A DNA stretch of 5,981 bases, from positions 1-5,981 of the forward strand of contig JAHEFC010000259.1 in NCBI GenBank assembly GCA_024640385.1, in the 5' to 3' direction. Below the pieces are notes generated by a model, which was not told the DNA's origin, searched no databases, and was given only the letters and a program-made list of their open reading frames with translations. Below are positions 1 to 5,981 of this stretch, in pieces. Every line of letters begins with the position of its first letter. Position 1 is the stretch's first letter. The position numbers and the translations under genes were made by a program. Source of the stretch: Sphingobacteriales bacterium. GTDB taxonomy: Bacteria; Bacteroidota; Bacteroidia; Chitinophagales; Chitinophagaceae.

Positions 1-1
1 C

Positions 2-1189
2 CAGATCCATCCTACCTGTATTCCGGTCAGTGGAGACCACCAGTCAAAGCTTACCCTCATGTCTGAGTCATTAAGAAATGATGGCCGCATCTGGGTTCCT
101 AAAAAAGCGGGTGACGACAGGAAGCCAAATGATATCCCTGAAGAAGAAAGGGATTATTTCCTGGAAAGAAGATATCCTGCCTTCGGAAACCTGGTACCAC
201 GTGATGTGGCGTCCAGGGCAGCAAAAGAAAGATGTGATGCAGGGCATGGGGTAGGAAGTTCTAAGCAGGCCGTATACCTGGACTATGCTGCAGCCATCGA
301 AAGATATGGTAAGATCGAAGTGGGTAAGAGGAACCTCGGCAATGTTGATGCAGCCACCATTACAGAACTTGGTAAAGAAGTAGTAAAAGAAAAATACGGT
401 AACCTTTTCGACATGTACGAAAAGATCACCGGGGAAAATCCTTACAACGTGCCTATGCGTATCTATCCCGCAGTGCACTACACAATGGGAGGTCTCTGGG
501 TGGATTATGAGCTGATGACTTCCATACCCGGATTGTACGCGCTGGGTGAATGTAATTTCAGCGATCATGGTGCGAACAGATTGGGTGCTTCTGCATTGAT
601 GCAGGGCCTTGCCGACGGATATTTTGTGGCTCCATATACAGTGGGTAATTATCTTGCTGATGAGATCCGCACCAATGCCATTCCCACATCACACCCGGCG
701 TTTGAAGAAACAGAAAGGCAAGTGAAGAGTAAACTAGAAAAACTTAAATCCATAAACGGGAAACAAACCGTAGAGAGTTTCCATAAGCGTCTTGGTAAGA
801 TCATGTGGGACAAATGTGGTATGGCGAGGAATGAACAGGGACTTAAACAGGCCATCCAGGAGATCAGGGAACTGAAGAAAGAATTCTGGAGTGATGTAAA
901 GATCCCAGGCGGCATCAATGAAATGAATAATGAACTGGATAAAGCAGGGAGGGTTGCGGATTTCATCGAACTCGGCGAACTGATGTGCCTTGATGCGCTG
1001 GATCGCAATGAAAGCTGCGGTGGTCATTTCAGGGAAGAATACCAGACTCCGGAAGGAGAAGCTATGAGGGACGACGCTAACTTCATGTATGTGTCGGCCT
1101 GGCAGTACCAGGGAGAAAGCAACTGGCAGCTTCACAAAGAAGAGCTGCTGTACGATGTGGTGAAGCCAAGCCAGCGCAGCTACAAATAA
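2..1189 (+). CDS. sdhA: Succinate dehydrogenase/fumarate reductase flavoprotein subunit, 3' part (5' end outside window)
   Basis: This is the FAD subunit of complex II, which oxidises succinate to fumarate in the TCA cycle and passes electrons to SdhB at the inner face of the cytoplasmic membrane. The reading frame is open from base 2, so the ATG at 59 is internal: the 19 codons before it continue the family sequence. About 395 residues are visible; Bacteroidetes SdhA is usually about 640, so roughly 240 N-terminal residues, including the FAD dinucleotide fold, lie to the left. Visible landmarks are the substrate-site motif HYTMGG (His codon at 476), the FAD/substrate segment [11 protein letters not shown] (Arg codon at 578, equivalent to E. 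coli Arg399), and the C-terminal helical domain with the [11 protein letters not shown] motif near codon 1012. The C-terminus ends in SQRSYK before TAA. The gene is followed by sdhB after an 89-bp gap that holds a tandem repeat. The sequence is intact, with no frameshift. The identity is recognised from family motifs and is very secure. Confidence 0.97.
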   Translation, partial: QIHPTCIPVSGDHQSKLTLMSESLRNDGRIWVPKKAGDDRKPNDIPEEERDYFLERRYPAFGNLVPRDVASRAAKERCDAGHGVGSSKQAVYLDYAAAIERYGKIEVGKRNLGNVDAATITELGKEVVKEKYGNLFDMYEKITGENPYNVPMRIYPAVHYTMGGLWVDYELMTSIPGLYALGECNFSDHGANRLGASALMQGLADGYFVAPYTVGNYLADEIRTNAIPTSHPAFEETERQVKSKLEKLKSINGKQTVESFHKRLGKIMWDKCGMARNEQGLKQAIQEIRELKKEFWSDVKIPGGINEMNNELDKAGRVADFIELGELMCLDALDRNESCGGHFREEYQTPEGEAMRDDANFMYVSAWQYQGESNWQLHKEELLYDVVKPSQRSYK

Positions 1190-1229
1190 GAATGTGATAA
1201 ATGTGATGAATGTGGTGAATGTGATGAAT
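1190..1229. repeat. 9-bp tandem repeat, four units plus a partial, in the sdhA-sdhB gap
   Basis: Four 9-bp units follow one another with no spacer: gaatgtgat (1190-1198), aaatgtgat (1199-1207), gaatgtggt (1208-1216) and gaatgtgat (1217-1225), then a partial gaat (1226-1229). The first unit begins at the base directly after the sdhA stop codon. Units differ by one base at most from the consensus. An A/T-rich stretch (about 1230-1263) follows, up to the sdhB start region. No dyad symmetry is apparent within the units, so this does not look like a terminator. Its role is unknown; it could be a neutral slippage product or affect spacing or processing of the sdhA-sdhB message. Confidence 0.9.
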
Positions 1230-1265
1230 ATTTTTAAATTTTAGTTTTAACTTTTTACTTCATAT

Positions 1266-1269
1266 GGAG
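1266..1269 (+). promoter_or_regulatory. Possible Shine-Dalgarno (GGAG) favouring the downstream sdhB start
   Basis: GGAG lies 9 bases before the ATG at 1279, a normal Shine-Dalgarno spacing. The upstream in-frame ATG at 1264 overlaps this motif and has only T-rich sequence before it. This favours 1279 as the start. The phylum often initiates without a Shine-Dalgarno sequence, so the five-codon longer form (MEHYL...) remains possible. Confidence 0.45.
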
Positions 1270-1278
1270 CATTACTTG

Positions 1279-2028
1279 ATGAACCTCACGCTCAAAGTCT
1301 GGAGGCAAAAAAACACATCAGCATCGGGTGGTTTCGAAACCTACCAGGTAAAAGACATCTCTTCTGAAATGTCATTTCTTGAAATGTTCGACGTATTGAA
1401 TGAGCGCCTGATCGCTGAAGGCCAGGAACCCATTGCTTTTGATCACGACTGCAGGGAAGGTATCTGTGGTACCTGTTCCATGGTGATCAATGGCCGTCCT
1501 CACGGTCCATGGAAAGCCACCACAACCTGCCAGCTCCATATGCGTGAGTATAAAGACGGGGATACCATTGTGGTTGAACCCTGGAGGGCCAATTCATTTC
1601 CGGTATTGCGTGATCTGATCGTTGACCGTAGCGCGTTCGATCGCATTATTGCTGCAGGCGGATATGTATCGGTTAATACGGGTAATGCAGTAGACGGCAA
1701 TTCAATTCCAGTGGAAAAAGACAAGGCGGATGATGCATTTGCAGCTGCGGCTTGTATAGGATGCGGCGCCTGTGTGGCAGCCTGTAAAAATTCTTCTGCC
1801 ATGCTCTTCCTTTCGGCCAAAGTATCGCACCTGGCCCTGCTTCCGCAGGGTGAACCCGAACGCAGGCAGCGGGTAGTAAATATGGTTGCCCAAATGGACA
1901 AAGAAGGATTCGGAAGCTGTACCAATACTTATTCCTGCGAAGCAGAATGTCCCAAGGAAATATCCGTAGTGAACATTGCAAGGTTGAACCGGGAATATTT
2001 GCAGGCGTCTATGTCCGGGGAAGATTAA
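1279..2028 (+). CDS. sdhB: Succinate dehydrogenase/fumarate reductase iron-sulfur subunit
   Basis: This subunit carries electrons from the SdhA flavin through three iron-sulfur clusters to the membrane quinone site. The protein is 249 residues from ATG 1279 (254 from ATG 1264), normal for the Bacteroidetes form. The N-terminal plant-type ferredoxin domain has the [2Fe-2S] ligands Cys58, Cys63, Cys66 (CREGICGTC) and Cys84. The C-terminal ferredoxin domain has [11 protein letters not shown] (Cys159, 162, 165, 169) and [12 protein letters not shown] (Cys214, 220, 224). The spacings match the E. coli pattern, in which the first three plus the last cysteine bind [4Fe-4S] and the other three bind [3Fe-4S]. 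All ligands are present, so the protein should be functional. The start at 1279 is chosen for the GGAG before it and because the protein then begins [10 protein letters not shown]. It follows sdhA in the same direction and is expected to be co-transcribed. No sdhC lies downstream; in this phylum the cytochrome gene normally precedes sdhA. Confidence 0.96.
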   Translation: MNLTLKVWRQKNTSASGGFETYQVKDISSEMSFLEMFDVLNERLIAEGQEPIAFDHDCREGICGTCSMVINGRPHGPWKATTTCQLHMREYKDGDTIVVEPWRANSFPVLRDLIVDRSAFDRIIAAGGYVSVNTGNAVDGNSIPVEKDKADDAFAAAACIGCGACVAACKNSSAMLFLSAKVSHLALLPQGEPERRQRVVNMVAQMDKEGFGSCTNTYSCEAECPKEISVVNIARLNREYLQASMSGED

Positions 2029-2163
2029 TCAGTTTTATTAATTTACATTAGGCTGTTGTTTAAGATGGCGGATAGCGGTTGGCAGATGGTAATCAATTTT
2101 TCATCTCCACGCGATCAGCGATCCAGATCAACAGCTTTTTCATTTGTAAAACAATCCGGGATA

Positions 2164-2220
2164 ATGTATTCAAAGTTGTATTCGCTAATTCTCTTCTTTG
2201 TGTTCTCTGCAGCAAAGGCG
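2164..2220 (+). other. Sec signal peptide coding segment of the sulfatase
   Basis: The first 19 residues have a Lys at position 4, a hydrophobic core (LYSLILFFVFSA) and the AKA|QQ cleavage context. The mature enzyme would begin QQKPNIIYIYADD, so the catalytic Asp pair lies about 12 residues inside the mature protein. This segment also fixes the choice of start codon. No lipobox cysteine follows, so a soluble secreted form is more likely than a lipoprotein. Confidence 0.8.
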
Positions 2221-3633
2221 CAGCAAAAACCCAATATCATTTATATCTATGCAGATGACCTGGGTTATGGGGAACTGGGTTGTTATGGCCAGCAGAAGAT
2301 CCGGACGCCCAACCTGGACAGGCTGGCTGCCGAGGGCATGCGATTCACCCAGCATTATACGGGAGCACCCGTATGTGCACCGGCACGTGCCATGCTCATG
2401 ACCGGAAAGCATTCCGGGCACTCTTATATCCGGGGTAATTATGAACTGGGGCAATTCGAAGACGCACTGGAAGGTGGGCAAATGCCACTCTATGAAGGAG
2501 CATTCACGATCGCCAGGCTGATGAAACAGGCGGGATATACAACCGGGGCCATTGGTAAATGGGGATTGGGTATGTGGTATGGTACAGGAGATCCCAATAA
2601 ACAGGGGTTTGATTATTTCTATGGTTATCTCGATCAGAAGCAGGCCCATAATCTCTATCCCACACACCTTTGGGAAAACGGGAAATGGGACACACTCCGC
2701 AACAGGCCTTATTCCGGACATGCACGTATACCCGAAGATTCTCCCGACAGTATTTTTGATTCATTTCGCGGGAAGGATTATGCTCCTACCAGGATGGGGG
2801 ATAAGACCATGGAGTTCCTGAACAAAAACAAAAACAAGCCATTCTTCTTATATCTTCCATATACCTCTCCTCACCTGGCTTTGCAGGTACCAGAAGAAGC
2901 TTTGAATGAATATAAAGGTAAGTTCCCGGAGAAGCCTTATTACGGTGAGAAAGGCTATACGCCAACAAAATATCCTCTGGCAACCTATGCTGCCATGATC
3001 ACATACCTGGATAAGCAGGTGGGAAGGGTGATGGCTATGCTCAAAGAACTGGGATTGGAAAAAAATACAATTGTGATGTTCTCCAGCGATAACGGTCCCA
3101 CCTTTGTAGGAGGGGTAGACGCAAAATTCTTTAACAGCGCAGCGGGCATGAGGGGTTTGAAACAGGACCTATACGAAGGAGGCATCCGGGAACCCTTCAT
3201 TGTAAAGTGGCCGGGCAAAGTCAAAGCCGGATCCGTGACGGATCATATTTCAGCACAATTCGACCTGATGGCCACCCTGGCCGACATCACTAAACAGAAA
3301 GTACCGGCTAATGACGGTATTTCATTCCTGCCGGCGATGACAGGTCAGAAACAAAAAGCACACGACTACCTTTATTTTGAATTCCCCGAAAAATCGGGAC
3401 AGGTAGCCATCCGTATGGGCAATTGGAAAGGAGTAAAATCCAATCTGAAAACAGACAGGTCGTCTCCCTGGGAAATATATGATCTTGCCAATGATCCGGG
3501 GGAAACTACTGACCTCGCATCAAAAATGCCGGAACTTGGAAAACGTTTTGATGCAATCCTGAAAAAAGAGCACAGCTGCTCCCATATCCGCGAATGGGAG
3601 ATCGTTGATCCCAAATTTGCAAAGGCGAAATGA
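2164..3633 (+). CDS. Secreted sulfatase, arylsulfatase A-like (type I, formylglycine-dependent)
   Basis: This enzyme hydrolyses sulfate esters, probably on a sugar or glycan, in the periplasm or outside the cell. The 489-residue protein starts with a Sec signal peptide (MYSKLYSLILFFVFSAAKA, cleavage likely after residue 19). The frame is open back to a TTG at 2056, but those extra 36 codons would bury the signal peptide, so ATG 2164 is preferred. Catalytic features in order: metal-binding Asp31-Asp32 (YADDLGYG), sulfatase signature CAPAR (residues 71-75) with Cys71 as the formylglycine precursor and a following TGK, Lys132 in GKWG, His237 in SPH, Asp309-Asn310 in SSDNG, Lys333, the GGIREP motif (339-344), and the C-terminal WEIYDLANDPGETTDL segment. 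The position equivalent to His125 of human arylsulfatase A (KWH) is Gly134 here. Activation needs a formylglycine-generating enzyme or anSME, not in this window. The substrate cannot be deduced. It lies 51 bp before an exported oxidoreductase, probably in one transcript. Confidence 0.93.
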   Translation: MYSKLYSLILFFVFSAAKAQQKPNIIYIYADDLGYGELGCYGQQKIRTPNLDRLAAEGMRFTQHYTGAPVCAPARAMLMTGKHSGHSYIRGNYELGQFEDALEGGQMPLYEGAFTIARLMKQAGYTTGAIGKWGLGMWYGTGDPNKQGFDYFYGYLDQKQAHNLYPTHLWENGKWDTLRNRPYSGHARIPEDSPDSIFDSFRGKDYAPTRMGDKTMEFLNKNKNKPFFLYLPYTSPHLALQVPEEALNEYKGKFPEKPYYGEKGYTPTKYPLATYAAMITYLDKQVGRVMAMLKELGLEKNTIVMFSSDNGPTFVGGVDAKFFNSAAGMRGLKQDLYEGGIREPFIVKWPGKVKAGSVTDHISAQFDLMATLADITKQKVPANDGISFLPAMTGQKQKAHDYLYFEFPEKSGQVAIRMGNWKGVKSNLKTDRSSPWEIYDLANDPGETTDLASKMPELGKRFDAILKKEHSCSHIREWEIVDPKFAKAK

Positions 3634-3684
3634 ATTCTGATATCGTTGTATTTGTTTATGGTTTAAATTGAAAAAAACTCAACT

Positions 3685-3762
3685 ATGGCATCATCCCGGA
3701 GAAAATTCCTAAGGCAGCTCGGAGGAACTGCTGCGCTTGTCAGTGCATCGTCACTGGCAGGT
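3685..3762 (+). other. Twin-arginine (Tat) leader of the oxidoreductase
   Basis: Residues 4-9 read SRRKFL, matching the S-R-R-x-F-L Tat consensus. They are followed by a moderately hydrophobic, small-residue-rich stretch to about residue 26. Such leaders are common on Bacteroidetes Gfo/Idh/MocA proteins and fit export with a pre-bound dinucleotide. The cleavage site is not obvious. Confidence 0.75.
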
Positions 3763-5067
3763 TTCGGTGAAGAAAAAGTTCATATTCTGGATGCAGAAAA
3801 AAAGATCAGTTCTAACGACAAAATCAGAGTTGCAGGAATTGGAATGGGCATCATGGGCCATGGTGATATGGAAACAGCACTTAAGGTACCTGGTGTGGAG
3901 CTTGCGGGTGTTTGCGACCTTTACCAGGGCAGACTTGACCGCTGTAAGGAGATCTGGGGTAAAGACCTGTATACTACCCGTGACTATAAGGAATTATTGG
4001 CCAGGAAAGATATAGATGCTGTGATCATTGCTACTTCCGACCATTGGCACGATCACATTTCCATTGCGGCCATGAAAGCCGGTAAACATGTGTATTGTGA
4101 GAAGCCCATGATCCAGCATGTGGAAGAGGGGCATGCTGTTATTAAAGCGGAAAAAGAGACGGGCAAGGTTTACCAGGTGGGCAGCCAGGGTGTAAGTTCT
4201 GTAGCGCTTGCAGAAGCAAAGAAGATCATCAAGTCCGGTGCAATTGGGGAAGTGAATATGATCGAAGCCATCAACGACCGTTATAGTGCCATGGGTGCCT
4301 GGCAATATTCCATACCAACGGATGCATCGCCGGAAACAGTTTCCTGGGAAAAATTCCTCGGAGATGCGCCCAAGCATGCTTTTGATCCTGTACGTTTTTT
4401 CCGGTGGAGGAATTACAGGGACTATGGTACTGGTGTAGCGGGAGACCTGTTTGTACACCTGATCTCTGCTGTACATCATGCGCTTGATTCGTACGGACCG
4501 GATAGGATATTTTCTGCCGGTCAGCTCAGTTTATGGAAAGATGGCCGCGATGTGCCGGATGTGATGGCAGCTATTATGGATTATCCAAAAACCTCTAGCC
4601 ATCCTCCATTCCAGATGATGTTACGGGTGAATTTTGCAGATGGATCGGGTGGTGGCGGACGGACAAGAGTGACCGGCACTGAAGGCGTACTGGAACTACA
4701 GGGCAATAAATTCACCATGAAAAGCGCCAAATTGGCCAAAGCACCCGGGTACGGCGGCTACGACAGTTATTTCACTTTTACTGAAAAACAGCAAAAAGAT
4801 TTTGCGGACTGGTACGCCAAAAAATATACTGAAGACGACAAGAAAAGGGCCGAACCCGTTGAGACCAAATTTGCCGCTCCACAGGGATACGACGACAGGT
4901 ATGATCATTTTGTGAACTTCTTCGAAGCCATCAGAACAGGTAAGAAGGTAGTAGAAGACGCCAGCTTTGGCCTCCGCGCAGCCGGACCGGCGGTATTGGC
5001 CAACCTCAGTTATGAGCAAAGGAAGATCATTAATTGGGATCCGGTTGCGATGAAAATCAAATCTTAA
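3685..5067 (+). CDS. Gfo/Idh/MocA-family oxidoreductase with twin-arginine leader
   Basis: The protein is 460 residues with a nucleotide-binding N-terminal fold and a C-terminal alpha/beta substrate domain. The N-terminus carries a Tat motif, SRRKFL (residues 4-9), then a weakly hydrophobic stretch (TAALVSASSLAG), so it is probably exported folded with its cofactor bound. The Rossmann glycine motif is at 51-58 (GIGMGIMG), followed by strand-end CDLY (77-80), the SDHWHDH segment (118-124) and the family hallmark CEKP (138-141), whose Lys140 is the usual catalytic lysine. A GDLFVH segment gives Asp254 and His258, in the usual active-site position. The family oxidises or reduces sugar hydroxyls with NAD(P); some exported members work through 3-keto sugars, but the specific substrate here is unknown. 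There is no clear Shine-Dalgarno; the start is set by the Tat motif just downstream. It follows the sulfatase at 51 bp with no hairpin between, which suggests a joint role in degrading a sulfated carbohydrate. This link is inference. Confidence 0.92.
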   Translation: MASSRRKFLRQLGGTAALVSASSLAGFGEEKVHILDAEKKISSNDKIRVAGIGMGIMGHGDMETALKVPGVELAGVCDLYQGRLDRCKEIWGKDLYTTRDYKELLARKDIDAVIIATSDHWHDHISIAAMKAGKHVYCEKPMIQHVEEGHAVIKAEKETGKVYQVGSQGVSSVALAEAKKIIKSGAIGEVNMIEAINDRYSAMGAWQYSIPTDASPETVSWEKFLGDAPKHAFDPVRFFRWRNYRDYGTGVAGDLFVHLISAVHHALDSYGPDRIFSAGQLSLWKDGRDVPDVMAAIMDYPKTSSHPPFQMMLRVNFADGSGGGGRTRVTGTEGVLELQGNKFTMKSAKLAKAPGYGGYDSYFTFTEKQQKDFADWYAKKYTEDDKKRAEPVETKFAAPQGYDDRYDHFVNFFEAIRTGKKVVEDASFGLRAAGPAVLANLSYEQRKIINWDPVAMKIKS

Positions 5068-5102
5068 GACGAGAGACGAGAGGCGAGAGGCGAAAGGCTG
5101 GA
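5068..5102. repeat. 7-bp tandem repeat array directly after the oxidoreductase stop codon
   Basis: Units in order are gacgaga (5068-5074), gacgaga (5075-5081), ggcgaga (5082-5088), ggcgaaa (5089-5095) and a degenerate ggctgga (5096-5102). The first unit begins at the base immediately after TAA. Units become less alike from left to right, and the last ones form the left arm of the adjacent inverted repeat. The strand is strongly purine-biased (G/A), while the matching arms to the right are pyrimidine-rich. Confidence 0.85.
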
Positions 5103-5150
5103 GAGAACAGATTTTTTCTCTCGCTTTTCGCCTCACACCTTTCGCCTTTC
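5087..5150 (+). repeat. Strong inverted repeat with two competing right arms; possible terminator or 3'-end stabiliser
   Basis: Bases 5087-5095 (gaggcgaaa) pair fully with 5126-5134 (tttcgcctc). Pairing continues inward through 5096/5125 (G-U), 5097/5124 and 5098/5123, skips a two-base bulge (5099-5100), and resumes as seven pairs, 5101-5107 with 5116-5122, closing an 8-base loop. That gives about 19 pairs. The same left arm, 5085-5097, can instead pair with 5138-5150 (13 pairs, one of them G-U), so two foldings compete. No T-run follows either arm; the only T-run is in the loop. It is therefore not a textbook intrinsic terminator, though its place after the last gene of a probable operon fits a 3'-end structure. 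Confidence 0.7.
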
Positions 5151-5182
5151 CTATGAATTTCAGTCACTTGCACAATAAATCC

Positions 5183-5190
5183 TATTTTTA
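5183..5190 (+). promoter_or_regulatory. Possible Bacteroidetes-type -7 element upstream of the surface-protein gene
   Basis: TATTTTTA matches the Bacteroidetes -7 consensus TAnnTTTG at all but the last base and lies about 27 bases before the proposed TTG start. There is no convincing TTG-type -33 box at 19-21 bases spacing; the nearest TTG (5168-5170) is too close. The A/T-rich context makes a chance match easy, so this is weak. Confidence 0.22.
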
Positions 5191-5216
5191 GGCATTTATA
5201 GAAAAACGCATACCTC

Positions 5217-5279
5217 TTGTTCCGGAACCGGGTAATATGGCTGCTGGTCTTTGTGGTATTGGCTACCCAGGTAAAAGCT
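5217..5279 (+). other. Sec signal peptide coding segment that decides the TTG start of the right-edge gene
   Basis: Starting at TTG 5217 gives two early arginines (residues 3 and 5), a hydrophobic core from residue 6 to 16, and a V-K-A cleavage site before QKPS. Any later start codon (GTG 5253, TTG 5259, ATG 5517) would remove most or all of this leader. No Shine-Dalgarno precedes the TTG. Confidence 0.65.
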
Positions 5280-5981
5280 CAAAAACCTTCATCTTCTAAT
5301 CTGCGGAACAAATGGATACCCGTTAGAAAAGGCAAGGTAGAGATCGATTCCTTGTCCATCATCCCTAATAGTTTAAAAATCAATGGAGTAGACAGCACCT
5401 GGTATACCATTGACCCCATAAATGGTACCCTCACCTGGATCAATCTTCCCCCTGCAGACAGTATACCTGTCACATACCGGGTATTCCCGGCCCGGCTCAA
5501 TGCCCCGGCCCAGAGAATGAAGTTTGATACGGTGATGCAGAAATACATCATCGGGCCTATAGACACGCGTAAAGGGAAAAAGGGTGAAGACGAGAATATG
5601 TTCGATTTCGGTAACATCACCTATAACGGTAGCTTCGGCAGGGGTCTCTCGTTCGGTAACCGGCAGGATGTGGTGGTGAATTCAAGCCTGAATCTCCAGC
5701 TGAACGGCTACCTGGGCGATAGTATTCAGCTCGCTGCGGCCATTAGTGATAACAATATACCCATACAGCCAGACGGTAATACGCAAAACCTGAATGAGTT
5801 TGACCAGGTCTTTATCCAGTTTTCGAAAAAAGACTGGAGGTTCGCGATCGGCGACATCGACATCAGGCAGAACCAGAGTTATTTCCTGAATTTTTACAAA
5901 AGACTCCAGGGTGCTATGTTTGAAAATACCAGCAAGATCGGAAAGGATCAGTCCAATAAAGTACTCCTGAGTGGAGCGGTA
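5217..5981 (+). CDS. Large secreted, probably outer-membrane protein of a conserved Bacteroidetes family, 5' part (continues beyond window)
   Basis: The frame is open from 5202 to the right edge. The in-frame TAG at 5199-5201 rules out an earlier start, and the first in-frame ATG is at 5517, about 100 codons in. The TTG at 5217 gives a clean Sec signal peptide: MFRNR, hydrophobic core VIWLLVFVVLA, cleavage after VKA (residue 21). At least 255 residues are visible. After the leader comes a segment with the pattern SIIPNSLKINGVDS...YTIDPINGTLTW...PVTYRVFP (about residues 43-90), then from about 138 a conserved block: GSFGRGLSFGNRQD, LNLQLNGYLGDS, NNIPIQPDGNTQ, LNEFDQVFIQF, GDIDIRQN and YFLNFYKRLQG. 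From memory, this block recurs in large (roughly 1,000-residue) Bacteroidetes proteins usually annotated as hypothetical, and it resembles N-terminal parts of SprA-like surface proteins. A beta-barrel outer-membrane location is inference. I cannot name the gene or function. Confidence 0.8.
   Translation, partial: MFRNRVIWLLVFVVLATQVKAQKPSSSNLRNKWIPVRKGKVEIDSLSIIPNSLKINGVDSTWYTIDPINGTLTWINLPPADSIPVTYRVFPARLNAPAQRMKFDTVMQKYIIGPIDTRKGKKGEDENMFDFGNITYNGSFGRGLSFGNRQDVVVNSSLNLQLNGYLGDSIQLAAAISDNNIPIQPDGNTQNLNEFDQVFIQFSKKDWRFAIGDIDIRQNQSYFLNFYKRLQGAMFENTSKIGKDQSNKVLLSGAV

Noticed and set aside
71..568. Open minus-strand frame of 165 codons opposite sdhA
   Set aside because: It lies wholly inside the conserved sdhA coding sequence, has a composition typical of an antisense frame, and shows no recognisable motif. 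The same applies to the minus-strand frames opposite the sulfatase, the oxidoreductase and the right-edge gene.
1190..1237. The 9-bp repeat is in phase with sdhA, so stop-codon readthrough would add a 15-residue tail rich in Cys, Glu and Asp
   Set aside because: The stop is a TAA in a standard position right after the normal SdhA C-terminus, and no readthrough signal is visible. The in-phase reading follows simply from the repeat starting next to the stop with a period divisible by three.
2024..2042. Two ATTAAT copies after sdhB as a possible terminator hairpin
   Set aside because: The stem would be six A-U pairs with no G-C pair and no following T-run, too weak to support a terminator call.
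2111..2130. Short direct repeat gcgatca/gcgatcc/agatca upstream of the sulfatase
   Set aside because: Only two good copies and one degenerate copy of 6-7 bp; this is within chance expectation and has no promoter-like spacing.
2056..2163. In-frame extension of the sulfatase upstream to TTG 2056
   Set aside because: It would add 36 residues of non-family sequence in front of a well-formed Sec signal peptide, so the start at ATG 2164 is far more likely.
3685..5067. Assignment of the oxidoreductase to GH109 (NAD-dependent alpha-N-acetylgalactosaminidase)
   Set aside because: The protein has the classical CEKP motif of Gfo/Idh/MocA dehydrogenases. As I recall, the GH109 reference enzyme differs at this position, and the glycine-rich motif also differs, so only the broad family is supported.
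5153..5191. Small reading frame (12 codons) from ATG 5153 to TAG 5191 ahead of the surface-protein gene
   Set aside because: It has no Shine-Dalgarno, no recognisable leader-peptide pattern and ends well before the next gene; probably chance.

Overview
The window reads as chromosomal DNA from a member of the Bacteroidota, most likely a Chitinophagaceae/Chitinophaga-like bacterium. This is an inference from protein style: a Bacteroidetes-type succinate dehydrogenase pair, an exported sulfatase, a Tat-exported Gfo/Idh/MocA oxidoreductase, a large surface-protein family typical of the phylum, moderate GC, and almost no Shine-Dalgarno sequences. All genes lie on the + strand. The second strand shows only shadow frames.

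Layout: (1) 2-1189, the 3' part of sdhA (flavoprotein subunit of succinate dehydrogenase/fumarate reductase), entering from the left edge. (2) 1190-1225, a 9-bp tandem repeat in the sdhA-sdhB gap. (3) 1279-2028, sdhB (iron-sulfur subunit), complete with all eleven cluster cysteines. (4) 2164-3633, a secreted formylglycine-type sulfatase with a signal peptide. (5) 3685-5067, a Gfo/Idh/MocA-family NAD(P)-dependent oxidoreductase with a twin-arginine leader. (6) 5068-5150, a 7-bp tandem array that merges into a strong, possibly two-state inverted repeat. (7) 5217 to the right edge, the 5' part of a large secreted, probably outer-membrane protein that appears to start at TTG.

How the genes work together: sdhA and sdhB encode the catalytic half of complex II. 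The membrane cytochrome subunit is expected just upstream, outside the window. The sulfatase and the oxidoreductase are 51 bp apart with no terminator between them, so they look co-transcribed. Both carry export signals, which suggests extracytoplasmic processing of a sulfated sugar, but nothing here identifies the substrate. The last gene is separated from them by the hairpin region and is probably an independent unit.

No mobile element, CRISPR array, tRNA, rRNA or defence system was seen. The coding content is mostly conventional. The least explained parts are the two unrelated short tandem arrays, each of which begins at the first base after a stop codon, and the unnamed surface protein at the right edge.
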